Assembly (NCBI RefSeq): GCF_024300825.1
Contig: NZ_CP101323.1
Span: 2,542,001 to 2,606,000, forward strand
Length of the DNA: 64,000 bases
Reading direction: 5' to 3'
Origin: Natronomonas gomsonensis
GTDB lineage: Archaea; Halobacteriota; Halobacteria; Halobacteriales; Haloarculaceae
In this document: positions 44,985-53,193 of the stretch, one piece after another
Numbering within the stretch: position 1 is the stretch's first letter
Layout of the letters: every line of letters begins with the position of its first letter
The notes under the pieces: model-generated
Told to the model about the DNA's origin: nothing
The model's database searches: none
What the model saw: the letters and a program-made list of their open reading frames with translations, nothing else
Made by a program: the position numbers and the translations under genes

Positions 44985-46079
44985 TCACAGCGAGCCGGCG
45001 CCTTGCCGACCGGTCATGTCGGTCGGAGTGAGGGCGTACCACTCGAAGGAGATTTCGGAGGGGTCGGGGCTGAACACGTCGACGGAGGCGAGTTTGCTGT
45101 CGGCGAAGACGGCGTGTACGTCGCGGTCCCGAACCTCCTCCGCCGAGAGGCGCTTCAGGTGGCCGTCGACGACGACACTCCGCCAGCGGTCGGGGCGTTC
45201 GTATCGGGTGACGACCAGCGACACCGCCTTCGACTCTTCCAGTCGAGTCTGCTTTTGACTTCCTTCGAACGACGACATGTGGAGGTACAGTTCTCGCCGC
45301 TCGGCGTCGTACCCGTAGGACATCGGGACGGCATACGGCCCTTCACTACCGAACGCGAGGACGCCGTAGCCGGCCGCGTCGAGGAACGCATCGATTTCCG
45401 CGTCGGTCATCTCCGTCGTCGTCGTCGCCTCCGCCTCCGGGGTGTCTTCGGTGTCCTCCGGTTTCGGTTCGGTCGCCGCTGTAGCTGTCGTTTCGTCGGA
45501 CTCGCCCGGTTCGATGACCTTCGTGAAGAGGGATTTCAGCATGTGAAGCGTCTGCTCGTCGGTCGCCGTCGGGTGGAGGTGGGCGTGGACATCCGCCCCC
45601 GCGCCTTGCAGCGTCGCGAGGACGGTGTTGAGAAACCGGTAGACGAGGTCGTCGTCGTGATACGGTAGGAGCGATTCGATGTCTCGGAGACAGATTCTCA
45701 CTGTCCCCTCGGTTTCGTCCCACTTCTCGATGAGTCGGGAGAACGCGACCGAAATCCCCGTCAGGTCGTGCGGGTTGACTTTGAAGCCGTACAGCGGCGT
45801 CCCCGCTCCGACTTCAGAGGTCGTCGCTTCCTCGTCGGCCTGTGGGGTGGTGATGATGACCGCCGCCTCCGAGGGGTCGTGGAGCCGTTCCAACTGGACG
45901 TCGAGTGCCTCCCGGAGCGATTCGAACGACTGCGCCGCAGTGAACTGGACGACTCGGTACTCCCCGCTGGCGTCGTCGAATACGTCGGTACAGAACGCCT
46001 CGTCGGCGTCGAGCGGTGTCGATTCGAGATACAGGGTCGGTCCGACATCATCGTCGGCTCTGTCGCTGCGTGTCCCCAT
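44985..46079 (-). CDS. DUF7504-like domain fused to a PNPOx-like FMN-binding domain
   Basis: A 364-residue fusion. Residues about 1-190 resemble the RecA-like DUF7504 group (LYLESTPLDADEAFCTDVF; TPLYGFKVNPHDLTGISVAFSRL; LLPYHDDDLVYRFLNTVLATL). After an acidic Thr/Glu linker, residues about 228-364 match the pyridoxamine-phosphate-oxidase-like split barrel (LDAAGYGVLAFGSEGPYAVPMSYGYD; SVVVDGHLKRLS). Separate homologues of both halves occur in the window (28759 and 50299). It lies downstream of nirK on the same strand, 38 nt away. Confidence 0.72.
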   Translation of the reverse strand: MGTRSDRADDDVGPTLYLESTPLDADEAFCTDVFDDASGEYRVVQFTAAQSFESLREALDVQLERLHDPSEAAVIITTPQADEEATTSEVGAGTPLYGFKVNPHDLTGISVAFSRLIEKWDETEGTVRICLRDIESLLPYHDDDLVYRFLNTVLATLQGAGADVHAHLHPTATDEQTLHMLKSLFTKVIEPGESDETTATAATEPKPEDTEDTPEAEATTTTEMTDAEIDAFLDAAGYGVLAFGSEGPYAVPMSYGYDAERRELYLHMSSFEGSQKQTRLEESKAVSLVVTRYERPDRWRSVVVDGHLKRLSAEEVRDRDVHAVFADSKLASVDVFSPDPSEISFEWYALTPTDMTGRQGAGSL

Positions 46080-46117
46080 CGTGGGTCAACCCTGCGGACC
46101 GGTGGGGATACGTTTTG

Positions 46118-47203
46118 TCACTCCATCGGGTCGAAGATGTCGGGGTTCTCCGGCCCTTCCGCGGAGACCACCGCGAGGGCGCCCTTGCGGGCGACCCGCG
46201 AGAGCGCGTGGTCGACGAGTTTGAAGTCCCCGGGAACGGGGAACGACATCGTCGCGACACAGGCGCTTCCGGGGAGGACGGGCGTCGTCTGGACGTAGCG
46301 CATCGGTTCGCTGGCGAGGGCGCCCTGCTCCCAGACCTCGTCCCACACCGACCCGATGGGGTGGAAACTGCTGAAGAGGTTCGGCCCACCGACGCCGTAG
46401 AAGATTCGGGCCGTCTCGCCGGTCTGGACGTTCATCTCGGCGTAGTTGTCGGGCGTGATGGCGTACTTCTCGCCGTTCATGAGGACGTAGGTGGGGTCCT
46501 CCATCGCCATCCGCTCGAAGTCGAACTCGTGGTGGCCCTTCTGTCCCGTCGTGCCGTTCGTGTACAGTTCGTGTTGGCCGAGGTAGAACTCGTGGTCGAC
46601 CGGCGGCAGCCCCTCCTCGGGTTCGACGAGGATGAGGCCGAACATCCCACTGGAGATGTGGTAGTCGACGTTCGCTACCGCACAGTGGTAGATGAACGCG
46701 CCGGGGTAGGTCACTTTGAATCGGAGATGTGCCTCCTCGCCGGGGGCGACGTTCGTCGCCTCCGCACCACCGCCCGGCCCGCGGGCAGCGTGGAAGTCGA
46801 CGTTGTGGACCATCGAACTGTCCTCGTGATTGCGGATGGTGAGGTCGACGGTGTCGCCCACGCGGGTGCGGACGAGCGGGCCCGGAACCTGCCCGTCGAA
46901 GGTCATGTAGGTGAACGTGACGCCGGGTTCGACTTCCGCGACGACTTCCCGGGTTTCGAGCTCCACTTCGACGGTGGCGGGACTCGACCGCGTAATCGGT
47001 GCGGGGATGTCCCGAGGGTCGGCGGCGATTCGGTCGACGTCGACCGGCTTGGCCTCGTCAAGTTCTTCTTCGGTCTGGAGCGACAACGGGGAGGTTTGGA
47101 CCTCTTCGGTCGTCAGCGAGCCGACCGTACAGCCTGCGAGGGCCATCGCCCCGCCGAGTCCGGCGGTCTGCAAAACACGTCGTCGAGTGGTCGTGGGCAT
47201 CAT
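46118..47203 (-). CDS. nirK: Copper-containing nitrite reductase
   Basis: A 361-residue two-cupredoxin enzyme reducing nitrite to nitric oxide. A Tat signal (TRRRVLQTAGLGG) and lipobox ALAGC place it outside the membrane. Type 2 and type 1 copper ligands are seen in SMVHNVDFHAARGPGGG, GAFIYHCAVANVDYHISSGMFG and later FSSFHPIG. Length fits. ATG at 47203 or 47200 are both possible. It is divergent from a halocyanin that may donate electrons. Confidence 0.93.
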   Translation of the reverse strand: MMPTTTRRRVLQTAGLGGAMALAGCTVGSLTTEEVQTSPLSLQTEEELDEAKPVDVDRIAADPRDIPAPITRSSPATVEVELETREVVAEVEPGVTFTYMTFDGQVPGPLVRTRVGDTVDLTIRNHEDSSMVHNVDFHAARGPGGGAEATNVAPGEEAHLRFKVTYPGAFIYHCAVANVDYHISSGMFGLILVEPEEGLPPVDHEFYLGQHELYTNGTTGQKGHHEFDFERMAMEDPTYVLMNGEKYAITPDNYAEMNVQTGETARIFYGVGGPNLFSSFHPIGSVWDEVWEQGALASEPMRYVQTTPVLPGSACVATMSFPVPGDFKLVDHALSRVARKGALAVVSAEGPENPDIFDPME

Positions 47204-47310
47204 TGTTCTACTAAATCATACGATATCTTATGTTATATACTAGAATACGGTTTCTCAATGGCCGAGAATCCGGTTCTATGGTTATATCGTAAACGTACGT
47301 TGTATGGTGT
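47204..47310. promoter_or_regulatory. AT-rich divergent promoter region of nirK and halocyanin
   Basis: This 107-bp space between divergent starts is clearly AT-rich (TTATGTTATATACT around 47229-47242 and GGTTATATCG around 47280). It contains the palindrome AACGTACGTT at 47292-47301 and a loose repeat TTCTC/GAGAA at 47253-47268. The CGAA-N4-TTCG motif of other anaerobic promoters is not found. Confidence 0.55.
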
Positions 47311-48327
47311 ATGACCGAAACGACTACGGGCCGACCGCTCGGCCGCCGACGGTTTTTGCAGACGACCGCCCTCGCGGCGGGCGGGACGGCGTTGGTCGCC
47401 GCCCACCCTGCGGCCGCTCAGGCCGACGCTGACTTCGAGGAGTGGTTCGGCAACGTCTCGAACTACGAGGGCATCGTCGACATGCGCGGCGCGGAGACGG
47501 TGTCGGTCGCCGTCGGTGCGGCGGGCAACGGGGGCGGGTTCGCCTTCGAACCCGCCGCGGTCAGGGTCGACCCGGGAACGGAGGTGACCTGGGAGTGGAC
47601 CGGCGAGGGTGGCGTCCACAACGTCGCCGCGGAGGACGGAAGCTACGAGAGTGAGATGGTTTCCGATGCCGGCGAGACGTTCGCCCACGCCTTCGACGGC
47701 GAGGGCGTTTCGCTGTACGCGTGTTCGCCGCACAAGACGATGGGGATGAAAGGCGCCGTCGTCGCCGGCGACATCGACGTCGGTGCATCCACGGCCGCCC
47801 CGGATTACGTCTCCCGTGAGCCGGAGTACGACGGCTGGTTCGACGGCGTTGACAACTTCGACGGAACCGTCGACATGCGGGGTCGGGAGGAGGTCCGAAT
47901 CGCCGTCGATACCGACGGCGACGGTGCGCCCGTCTTCTCCCCGCCGGCGGTCCACGTCGACCCCGGAACGCGGGTCCTCTGGGAGTGGGCGGGAGACGGC
48001 GCTCACGCAATCGAGGCGTCCGACGGGAGCTACGCCAGCCCCGAGCAGTCCAGCGGGATGTGGGGGCTGGCGTTCGACGGCACCGGCATCAGCAAGTACG
48101 CTTCGTCGGTCCACGGCAATACTGGAATGCGCGGGGCCGTCGTGGTCGGTGACGTCTTCGAAGGCGTTCGCGAACTGACCGTCGAACAGGTGTCGCTGCT
48201 GGGAGTGTACGGTGCGGCCCTGCTGTCGCCGGTCGTCCTCGGCGTTCTCATGTGGGTTCGGTCGTGGTACAGGACCGAGGAGACGGAGCCGTTGCCGTCC
48301 CGGGCGCCCCCGAACTCCGGCGTGTAG
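47311..48327 (+). CDS. Two-domain halocyanin with C-terminal anchor
   Basis: A 338-residue protein. Tat signal GRRRFLQTTALAAGG. Domain 1 (residues about 42-150) has the full copper set: His (VHNVAA), Cys, His and Met (YACSPHKTMGM). Domain 2 (about 170-275) keeps the fold and a His (AHAIEA) but reads YASSVHGNTGM, so the copper Cys is Ser and that site is probably dead. A hydrophobic helix near the C-terminus anchors it. Divergent to nirK, so an electron donor role is likely. Confidence 0.82.
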   Translation: MTETTTGRPLGRRRFLQTTALAAGGTALVAAHPAAAQADADFEEWFGNVSNYEGIVDMRGAETVSVAVGAAGNGGGFAFEPAAVRVDPGTEVTWEWTGEGGVHNVAAEDGSYESEMVSDAGETFAHAFDGEGVSLYACSPHKTMGMKGAVVAGDIDVGASTAAPDYVSREPEYDGWFDGVDNFDGTVDMRGREEVRIAVDTDGDGAPVFSPPAVHVDPGTRVLWEWAGDGAHAIEASDGSYASPEQSSGMWGLAFDGTGISKYASSVHGNTGMRGAVVVGDVFEGVRELTVEQVSLLGVYGAALLSPVVLGVLMWVRSWYRTEETEPLPSRAPPNSGV

Positions 48328-48418
48328 GCGTTCGCCTTTCGTCGGGCATTGCCACGCTCGGGTGACCGAGTTACACGAGCAACTGGGGTTTGATACGGAA
48401 TCACACCGTAGGTACTCC

Positions 48419-49855
48419 ATGGAAGACTTCGATTTCGTCGTCGTCGGTTCGGGGTCGGGACTCGACGTGGCCAACGCCGCTGCCAACCAAGGGCAGTCGG
48501 TCGCCGTCGTGGAAAAGGGCCCGCTCGGGGGGACGTGTCTCAACCGGGGATGTATTCCCTCGAAACACCTGTTGTATCACGCGGACGTACTCGAAACCAT
48601 CGAGCGGGCCGGGGAGTTCCACATCGACGCCGAGGTGAACGATGTGGAGTTCGCCGAACTCGTCCGGTCGGTCAACGAGGAGGTCTCGGAGGACGCCGAG
48701 TCGATTCGGCGTGGACTGCGCTCGTCGTCACAGCACGACCTGTTCGAGGGCGAGGGCCGGTTCGTCGACGACCGAACCCTCGAAATCGTCGGCGGCAACG
48801 ACGAGGGGGCGCGACTCCGGGGTGAAACGGTGCTCATCGCGGCGGGAACGCGACCGGCCGTCCCGCCTATCGACGGCATCGAATCGGTCGATTACCTGAC
48901 GAGTACCGAAGCCCTCCAGTTGGAGACGCCGCCGGAACACCTCGTCATCGTCGGCGGCGGCTACATCGCGGCTGAACTCGGCCACTTCTTCGGGACGTTC
49001 GGCAGCGACGTGACCATCGTCGGCCGGCGGCCGAACCTGCTTCCCGACGCCGACGAGGGGGTCGCGGCGGCGTTCACCGACCGCTATGCCGACCGCTTCA
49101 CCGTCCACACCGGCCACACGGCGACGGCCGTCAGCGACGGCGGCGACTCGGTGACCGTCGAGGCAAAGCCCTACGAGTACGGCGACGACGGCGGCATCGT
49201 CGAGGGCGCCGACCCCGTCACCGCGACCGGCGATGAACTGCTCGTCGCCGCTGGCCGCGTGCCGAACTCGGACACGCTGAACGTCGAGGCGACGGGCGTC
49301 GAAACCGACGACCGGGGGTTCGTCGAGACCGACGAGTACCTGCGGACGACCGCCGACGGCGTGTGGGCGCTGGGCGACATCGTCGGGGAGTACCTGCTGA
49401 AACACAGCGCCAACCACGAAGCGCAGGCGGTCGCCCGGAACCTCTTCGGCGAGGAACTCCAGGCGGTCGACTACGAGGCGATGCCGTTCGCCGTCTTCGC
49501 CTCGCCGGAGGTCGCCGGTGTGGGGGCGACGGAAAGTGACCTCCGAGCCGACGGCGTCGAGTACGCCACCCGGACGTACCCTTACGACAAAACTGCCCGC
49601 GGGAGCGCCATGCGTGCCGAGGGGTTCGTGAAGGTACTCATCGACCTCGACGGCGAGATACTCGGCTGTCACATCGTCGGTCCCGAGGCGTCGAACCTGG
49701 TTCAGGAGGTCGTCGTCGCGATGAAAGCGGGGTCCGGGACGGTTCGGGACATCCGCGAGTCGGTTCACATCCACCCGGCGCTGTCCGAGGTGGTCCAGCG
49801 GGCGTTCGCCGGGCAGTTCACCCGCCCGGACGACGCCCACGGCCACGACCACTGA
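48419..49855 (+). CDS. Pyridine nucleotide-disulfide oxidoreductase (dihydrolipoyl dehydrogenase-like)
   Basis: A 478-residue FAD enzyme. FAD motif VVGSGSGLDVANAA, redox-active GGTCLNRGCIPSK (Cys40 and Cys45), NAD motif IVGGGYIAAELGHFF, and the terminal HIHPALSE with His-Glu are clear. The GxGxxG is GSGSGLDVA rather than the usual GAG, which is more like mycothione or mercuric reductase relatives. No lipoyl-complex genes nearby, so another disulfide substrate is possible. The longer frame is rejected because it overlaps the halocyanin gene. Confidence 0.8.
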   Translation: MEDFDFVVVGSGSGLDVANAAANQGQSVAVVEKGPLGGTCLNRGCIPSKHLLYHADVLETIERAGEFHIDAEVNDVEFAELVRSVNEEVSEDAESIRRGLRSSSQHDLFEGEGRFVDDRTLEIVGGNDEGARLRGETVLIAAGTRPAVPPIDGIESVDYLTSTEALQLETPPEHLVIVGGGYIAAELGHFFGTFGSDVTIVGRRPNLLPDADEGVAAAFTDRYADRFTVHTGHTATAVSDGGDSVTVEAKPYEYGDDGGIVEGADPVTATGDELLVAAGRVPNSDTLNVEATGVETDDRGFVETDEYLRTTADGVWALGDIVGEYLLKHSANHEAQAVARNLFGEELQAVDYEAMPFAVFASPEVAGVGATESDLRADGVEYATRTYPYDKTARGSAMRAEGFVKVLIDLDGEILGCHIVGPEASNLVQEVVVAMKAGSGTVRDIRESVHIHPALSEVVQRAFAGQFTRPDDAHGHDH

Positions 49856-49938
49856 CCGGCCGTGACTTTTGCCGCGTGGTTCCGACGACACACGACCGAA
49901 TCGGCCTTTTGTACCGACTCGACGTATCCATCCCCGTA

Positions 49939-50295
49939 ATGACGAACGCAGCAATCGTGATTCTCGCAGGCACCGAATCGCACGCCGACCGCGGCCGACT
50001 CGTCAACGGCCTCGAAGCGGCCAAGGAGTTCGCCGAAACCGACGGCGACGACGTCGAGTTGATTTTCGACGGCGCCGGCACCCAGTGGGTGCCCGAACTG
50101 GAGGACGAAGACCACCGACACCACGACCTGTATCTGTCGGTTCGGGAGGACGCTTCGGTCTGTGATTTCTGTTCAGGGGCCTTCGGCGTCGACGAGGCGG
50201 TACACGACGCCGGCGTCGTCGTCGCCGACGAGAACGACGGCCACCCGAGCATCCGCTCGCTCGTCGCCGACGACTACGAAATCATCACCTTCTAA
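49939..50295 (+). CDS. DsrE-family-like small protein
   Basis: A 118-residue alpha/beta protein. The start AAIVILAGTESHADRGRLVNGL with the later VELIFDGAGTQWV and VCDFCSGAFGVDEAV fits the DsrE/DsrF fold; CDFCSG provides Cys residues at the position of a possible persulfide. Many haloarchaeal relatives carry this pattern. Sulfur relay is a family possibility, not shown. Confidence 0.65.
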   Translation: MTNAAIVILAGTESHADRGRLVNGLEAAKEFAETDGDDVELIFDGAGTQWVPELEDEDHRHHDLYLSVREDASVCDFCSGAFGVDEAVHDAGVVVADENDGHPSIRSLVADDYEIITF

Positions 50296-50298
50296 CGC

Positions 50299-50730
50299 TC
50301 ACTCGACCGTTCGGCGCCCGACGACCGACTCCATCTCCAACTCGAAGAGGCTGAAATCGACCGCCTCGACGGCTTCGTCGAACAGCCGAAACGGCGGGAA
50401 CCACTCCCTGAGCGTCGCCTCCTCGACGTCGCTTTCGAACTCGCGTACGGGCCCGCGGACCTGAATGCTCCAGGAATCGGCCGTCGAGGCCTCGTAGACG
50501 ACGAACGTCGTCGTTCCCGTCGTCTCCAGGAACTGCCGTTTCTCGCTGTCGTCGTCGTGGCCACTCACTCTGAGCAGGAGTCGCTCCCCGTCGTAGTGGT
50601 AGCTCAACGGCACCGCGTAGGCGTCGTCGCCGTCAGCCAACCCCAACACCCCGTGTTCGCCGATTCGAAGGTACTCCTCGAGTTCGGCGTCGGTCATCCC
50701 GACGGTGTACACGTAGTCGACGTGTTTCAT
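50299..50730 (-). CDS. Pyridoxamine 5'-phosphate oxidase-like FMN-binding protein
   Basis: A 143-residue split-barrel flavin-fold protein (LEEYLRIGEHGVLGLADGDD, AYAVPLSYHYDGERLLLRV, FVVYEASTADSWSIQVRGPV). The same domain ends the fusion at 44985. It is probably an FMN or F420-type reductase, or a haem-binding relative; substrate unknown. Confidence 0.75.
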   Translation of the reverse strand: MKHVDYVYTVGMTDAELEEYLRIGEHGVLGLADGDDAYAVPLSYHYDGERLLLRVSGHDDDSEKRQFLETTGTTTFVVYEASTADSWSIQVRGPVREFESDVEEATLREWFPPFRLFDEAVEAVDFSLFELEMESVVGRRTVE

Positions 50731-50795
50731 GTGGCTAGTACCACCCCCAGTCGCTTAAGCGGGTCCCCGGTCGGGGCGCGGCGTCGCCCTGCCAG

Positions 50796-52844
50796 TCACT
50801 CACGGTGGATTTCGACCGTGACCGCGCTGTGTTTGTACTCGGGAATCTTCGCGACGGGGTCCAACGTGTCGCCGGTGAGTCGGTTGATGAGCGGGTCGGC
50901 GTAGTGAAACGTCGCGAAGACGGTCCCCCGACGAATCGCCGGCGTGAGGTCGGCCTCGATGGTCACCGACCCCCGGTCGCTTTCGACGCGAACCGAATCG
51001 CCGTCGGCGATGTCGCGTCGCTCGGCGTCCTCGGGGTGTATCTGTAAGACGTCCTCGCCGCGCATGCGGACGAGCGTTTCCGACCGCCGCGTGAGCGCGC
51101 CGCTGTTGAAATGCTGGAGGACCCGGCCGGTCGTCAACACGAGTTCGTCGTCGGCGACTTCGTCGACGGGGTCGACGTGTTCGACCGCCCGGAGGTTCGC
51201 GGTTCGGCGTCCGGATTCGAACCGGTCGCTGTGGAGGACGCAGACGCCCTCCTCGGCACCCGCTGGAAACGGCCACCGCTGGCTTCCCGTCCCGATGCCG
51301 GCGTAGCTCATGCCGGCGTACTGTGGCAGCACTTCGGTGAGTTCCTCGAAGACGGCCTCGGGACCGTCGTACTCGAAGCGGACGCCATCGTCGGCTAACC
51401 CCTCGCCGAGTGCACACAGCACCGCGAGGTCGAGGCGGGCGTCGCCGGGCGGTTCGGTGTTGGGTCGCATCCGCATGACCTGTCGGTCGGTGTTGGTGAC
51501 GGTTCCGGCCTTTTCGGCCCACGCGCTCCCCGGAAGAATCACGTCGGCGTACTCGGCGGTTTCGGTCTCGAAGAGGTCCAACACGACCAGACAGTCCAGT
51601 TTTTCGAAGCGCTCGCGGACGCGGTCGGCGTTCGGTTCCGTCACGGCGGGGTTTTCACCGAACACCAGCGCTCCGCGCAGGTCCTCGCCGAAGGCGTGTG
51701 TCATCTCGACTTCGGTGAGTCCCGGCGTCGCCGGCGGTTCGAACCCCCACACGTCGGCGGCGTCCTCGCGGGCCTCGGAATCGGTAACGGGGCGATACCC
51801 GGGCAGGACGTTCGGCAGCGCACCGACGTCGCCGGCGCCCTGGACGTTGTTCTGGCCGCGAAGCGGATTCACGCCCGTCCCGCGCTCGCCGACGTTGCCG
51901 GTCAAAAGGGCCAAGTTCAACAGCGCGTGGACGTTGTCGGTGCCGCAGTGGTGTTGGCTCATCCCCATCCCGGTGAAAATCGCTGCCCGGTCGGCCTCGG
52001 CGTACGCGCGGGCGGCCGCCCGGAGGTCGTCGGGGTCGACGCCCGCCTGCCGGGCGTTGTCGTCGACAGCAACGCCCTCGAGGAACTCGGCGAACGCGTC
52101 GACGCCCTCGACGCGCGTTTCGAGGAACGCCTCGTCCGTGAGGTCCTCCTCGACTATCACCTTCGCGACGGCGTTGAGAAGCGGGATGTCGAACCCCGGT
52201 TTGACCGGCAGGTGATGTGTGGCCGCCTTCGTGGTGTCGTTCTCTCGTGGGTCGACGTGAATCAGTTCGGTTCCGTCCCGAACCGCGGGCAGGAGATACG
52301 ACCGGAAGATGATGGGGTGTTGCTCGGCGGGGTTCGCGCCGGCGACGAGGTAGGCGTCGGCCTCTTCGAGGTCCTCCAGCGTGTTCGTCATCGCGCCGGC
52401 GCCGAAGCGCTCGCCCATGGCGGCGACCGTCGAGGAGTGACACAACCGCGCGCAGTTGTCGACGTTGTTCGTCCCGAGACCCCGTGCCAGTTTCTGGAGG
52501 ACGTAGTTCTCCTCGTTGGTGCAGTTCGAGGAGGCGAAAAACCCCAGCGCGTCGGGACCGTCGGTTTCGACGATTTCCGAGAAGGCCTCCGTAACCTCCT
52601 CCAGGGCCGTCTCCCAGGAGACGGGGACGAACGTCTCGCCGTCGCGGACGAGTGGCGTGGTCAGGCGGTCCTCGTGGTCGACGATTTCCCACGCCGCCGC
52701 TCCCTTCGGACAGATTTCTCCGCGGGTGTTGACGGGGCCCTTCCAGCCGGTCGCCTTCCCCGAATCCGGGTTGTACGTGATGCCACAGCCGACACCACAG
52801 TACGGACAGATGCTTTCACGTGGCTGTGTGGGTCGATTTGACAC
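50796..52844 (-). CDS. Formate dehydrogenase alpha-like molybdopterin oxidoreductase
   Basis: A 682-residue enzyme of the DMSO reductase family. [4Fe-4S] ligands C13, C16, C20 and C45 (CPYCGVGCGIT, ICPKG), then the catalytic pair C135-H136 in NNVDNCARLCHSSTV where formate dehydrogenases have Sec or Cys plus His. Later segments TGMGMSQHHCGTDN and PLRGQNNVQGAGDVGALPN, and the C-terminal cofactor-binding domain, complete it. No signal peptide, so cytoplasmic. No beta or gamma subunit gene is next to it. A nitrate reductase role cannot be fully excluded. Confidence 0.8.
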   Translation of the reverse strand: MSNRPTQPRESICPYCGVGCGITYNPDSGKATGWKGPVNTRGEICPKGAAAWEIVDHEDRLTTPLVRDGETFVPVSWETALEEVTEAFSEIVETDGPDALGFFASSNCTNEENYVLQKLARGLGTNNVDNCARLCHSSTVAAMGERFGAGAMTNTLEDLEEADAYLVAGANPAEQHPIIFRSYLLPAVRDGTELIHVDPRENDTTKAATHHLPVKPGFDIPLLNAVAKVIVEEDLTDEAFLETRVEGVDAFAEFLEGVAVDDNARQAGVDPDDLRAAARAYAEADRAAIFTGMGMSQHHCGTDNVHALLNLALLTGNVGERGTGVNPLRGQNNVQGAGDVGALPNVLPGYRPVTDSEAREDAADVWGFEPPATPGLTEVEMTHAFGEDLRGALVFGENPAVTEPNADRVRERFEKLDCLVVLDLFETETAEYADVILPGSAWAEKAGTVTNTDRQVMRMRPNTEPPGDARLDLAVLCALGEGLADDGVRFEYDGPEAVFEELTEVLPQYAGMSYAGIGTGSQRWPFPAGAEEGVCVLHSDRFESGRRTANLRAVEHVDPVDEVADDELVLTTGRVLQHFNSGALTRRSETLVRMRGEDVLQIHPEDAERRDIADGDSVRVESDRGSVTIEADLTPAIRRGTVFATFHYADPLINRLTGDTLDPVAKIPEYKHSAVTVEIHRE

Positions 52845-52925
52845 ACGTCTAAATCGGCGTCACTCAACATTAGTGTTCACGCCCGACGGGTTACCCAACC
52901 GACAAAAACCGACCGCGAACCGACG

Positions 52926-53141
52926 CTATTCGTCGGCAGTGCTGATTCCCAGCGCGCGGTACAGCGGACAGAGGCCGGTCAGGCTCGTCCCGACGAGGAC
53001 GGCCCCGACGACGAGCGCGATGATGCCTGCCGTCAAGCCGAGTTCGAGAACGTTTGCGACGGCCGCGATACCGACGGCCGCGAGCAGTGCGCCAACCGCG
53101 AGCCGAACCCGTCCGTCGAGTACGCCGATATTTCGCTCCAT
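52926..53141 (-). CDS. DUF2892 (YgaP-type) membrane protein
   Basis: A 71-residue protein: MERNIGVLDGRVRLAVGALL begins the standard DUF2892 pattern, followed by two helices and the GLCPLYRALGI end with a Cys. Proteins of this group occur beside sulfur-transfer genes but this one has no rhodanese domain. The other minus-strand frame over this region is an Arg-rich shadow. Confidence 0.82.
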   Translation of the reverse strand: MERNIGVLDGRVRLAVGALLAAVGIAAVANVLELGLTAGIIALVVGAVLVGTSLTGLCPLYRALGISTADE

Positions 53142-53193
53142 GCACAATAATACGCACGCAACGATGTTAAAGATGGCCCTGCCAGCAGCGTGT

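Noticed and set aside
44795-45000. Second copy of the tRNA-Met 3' end as an attachment site
   Set aside because: Looked for the T-arm and acceptor sequence here and found none.
44737-45042. Intact gene from the minus-strand integrase-like frame
   Set aside because: The similarity covers only about 45 internal residues; both ends run into neighbouring genes, so it is listed as a remnant.
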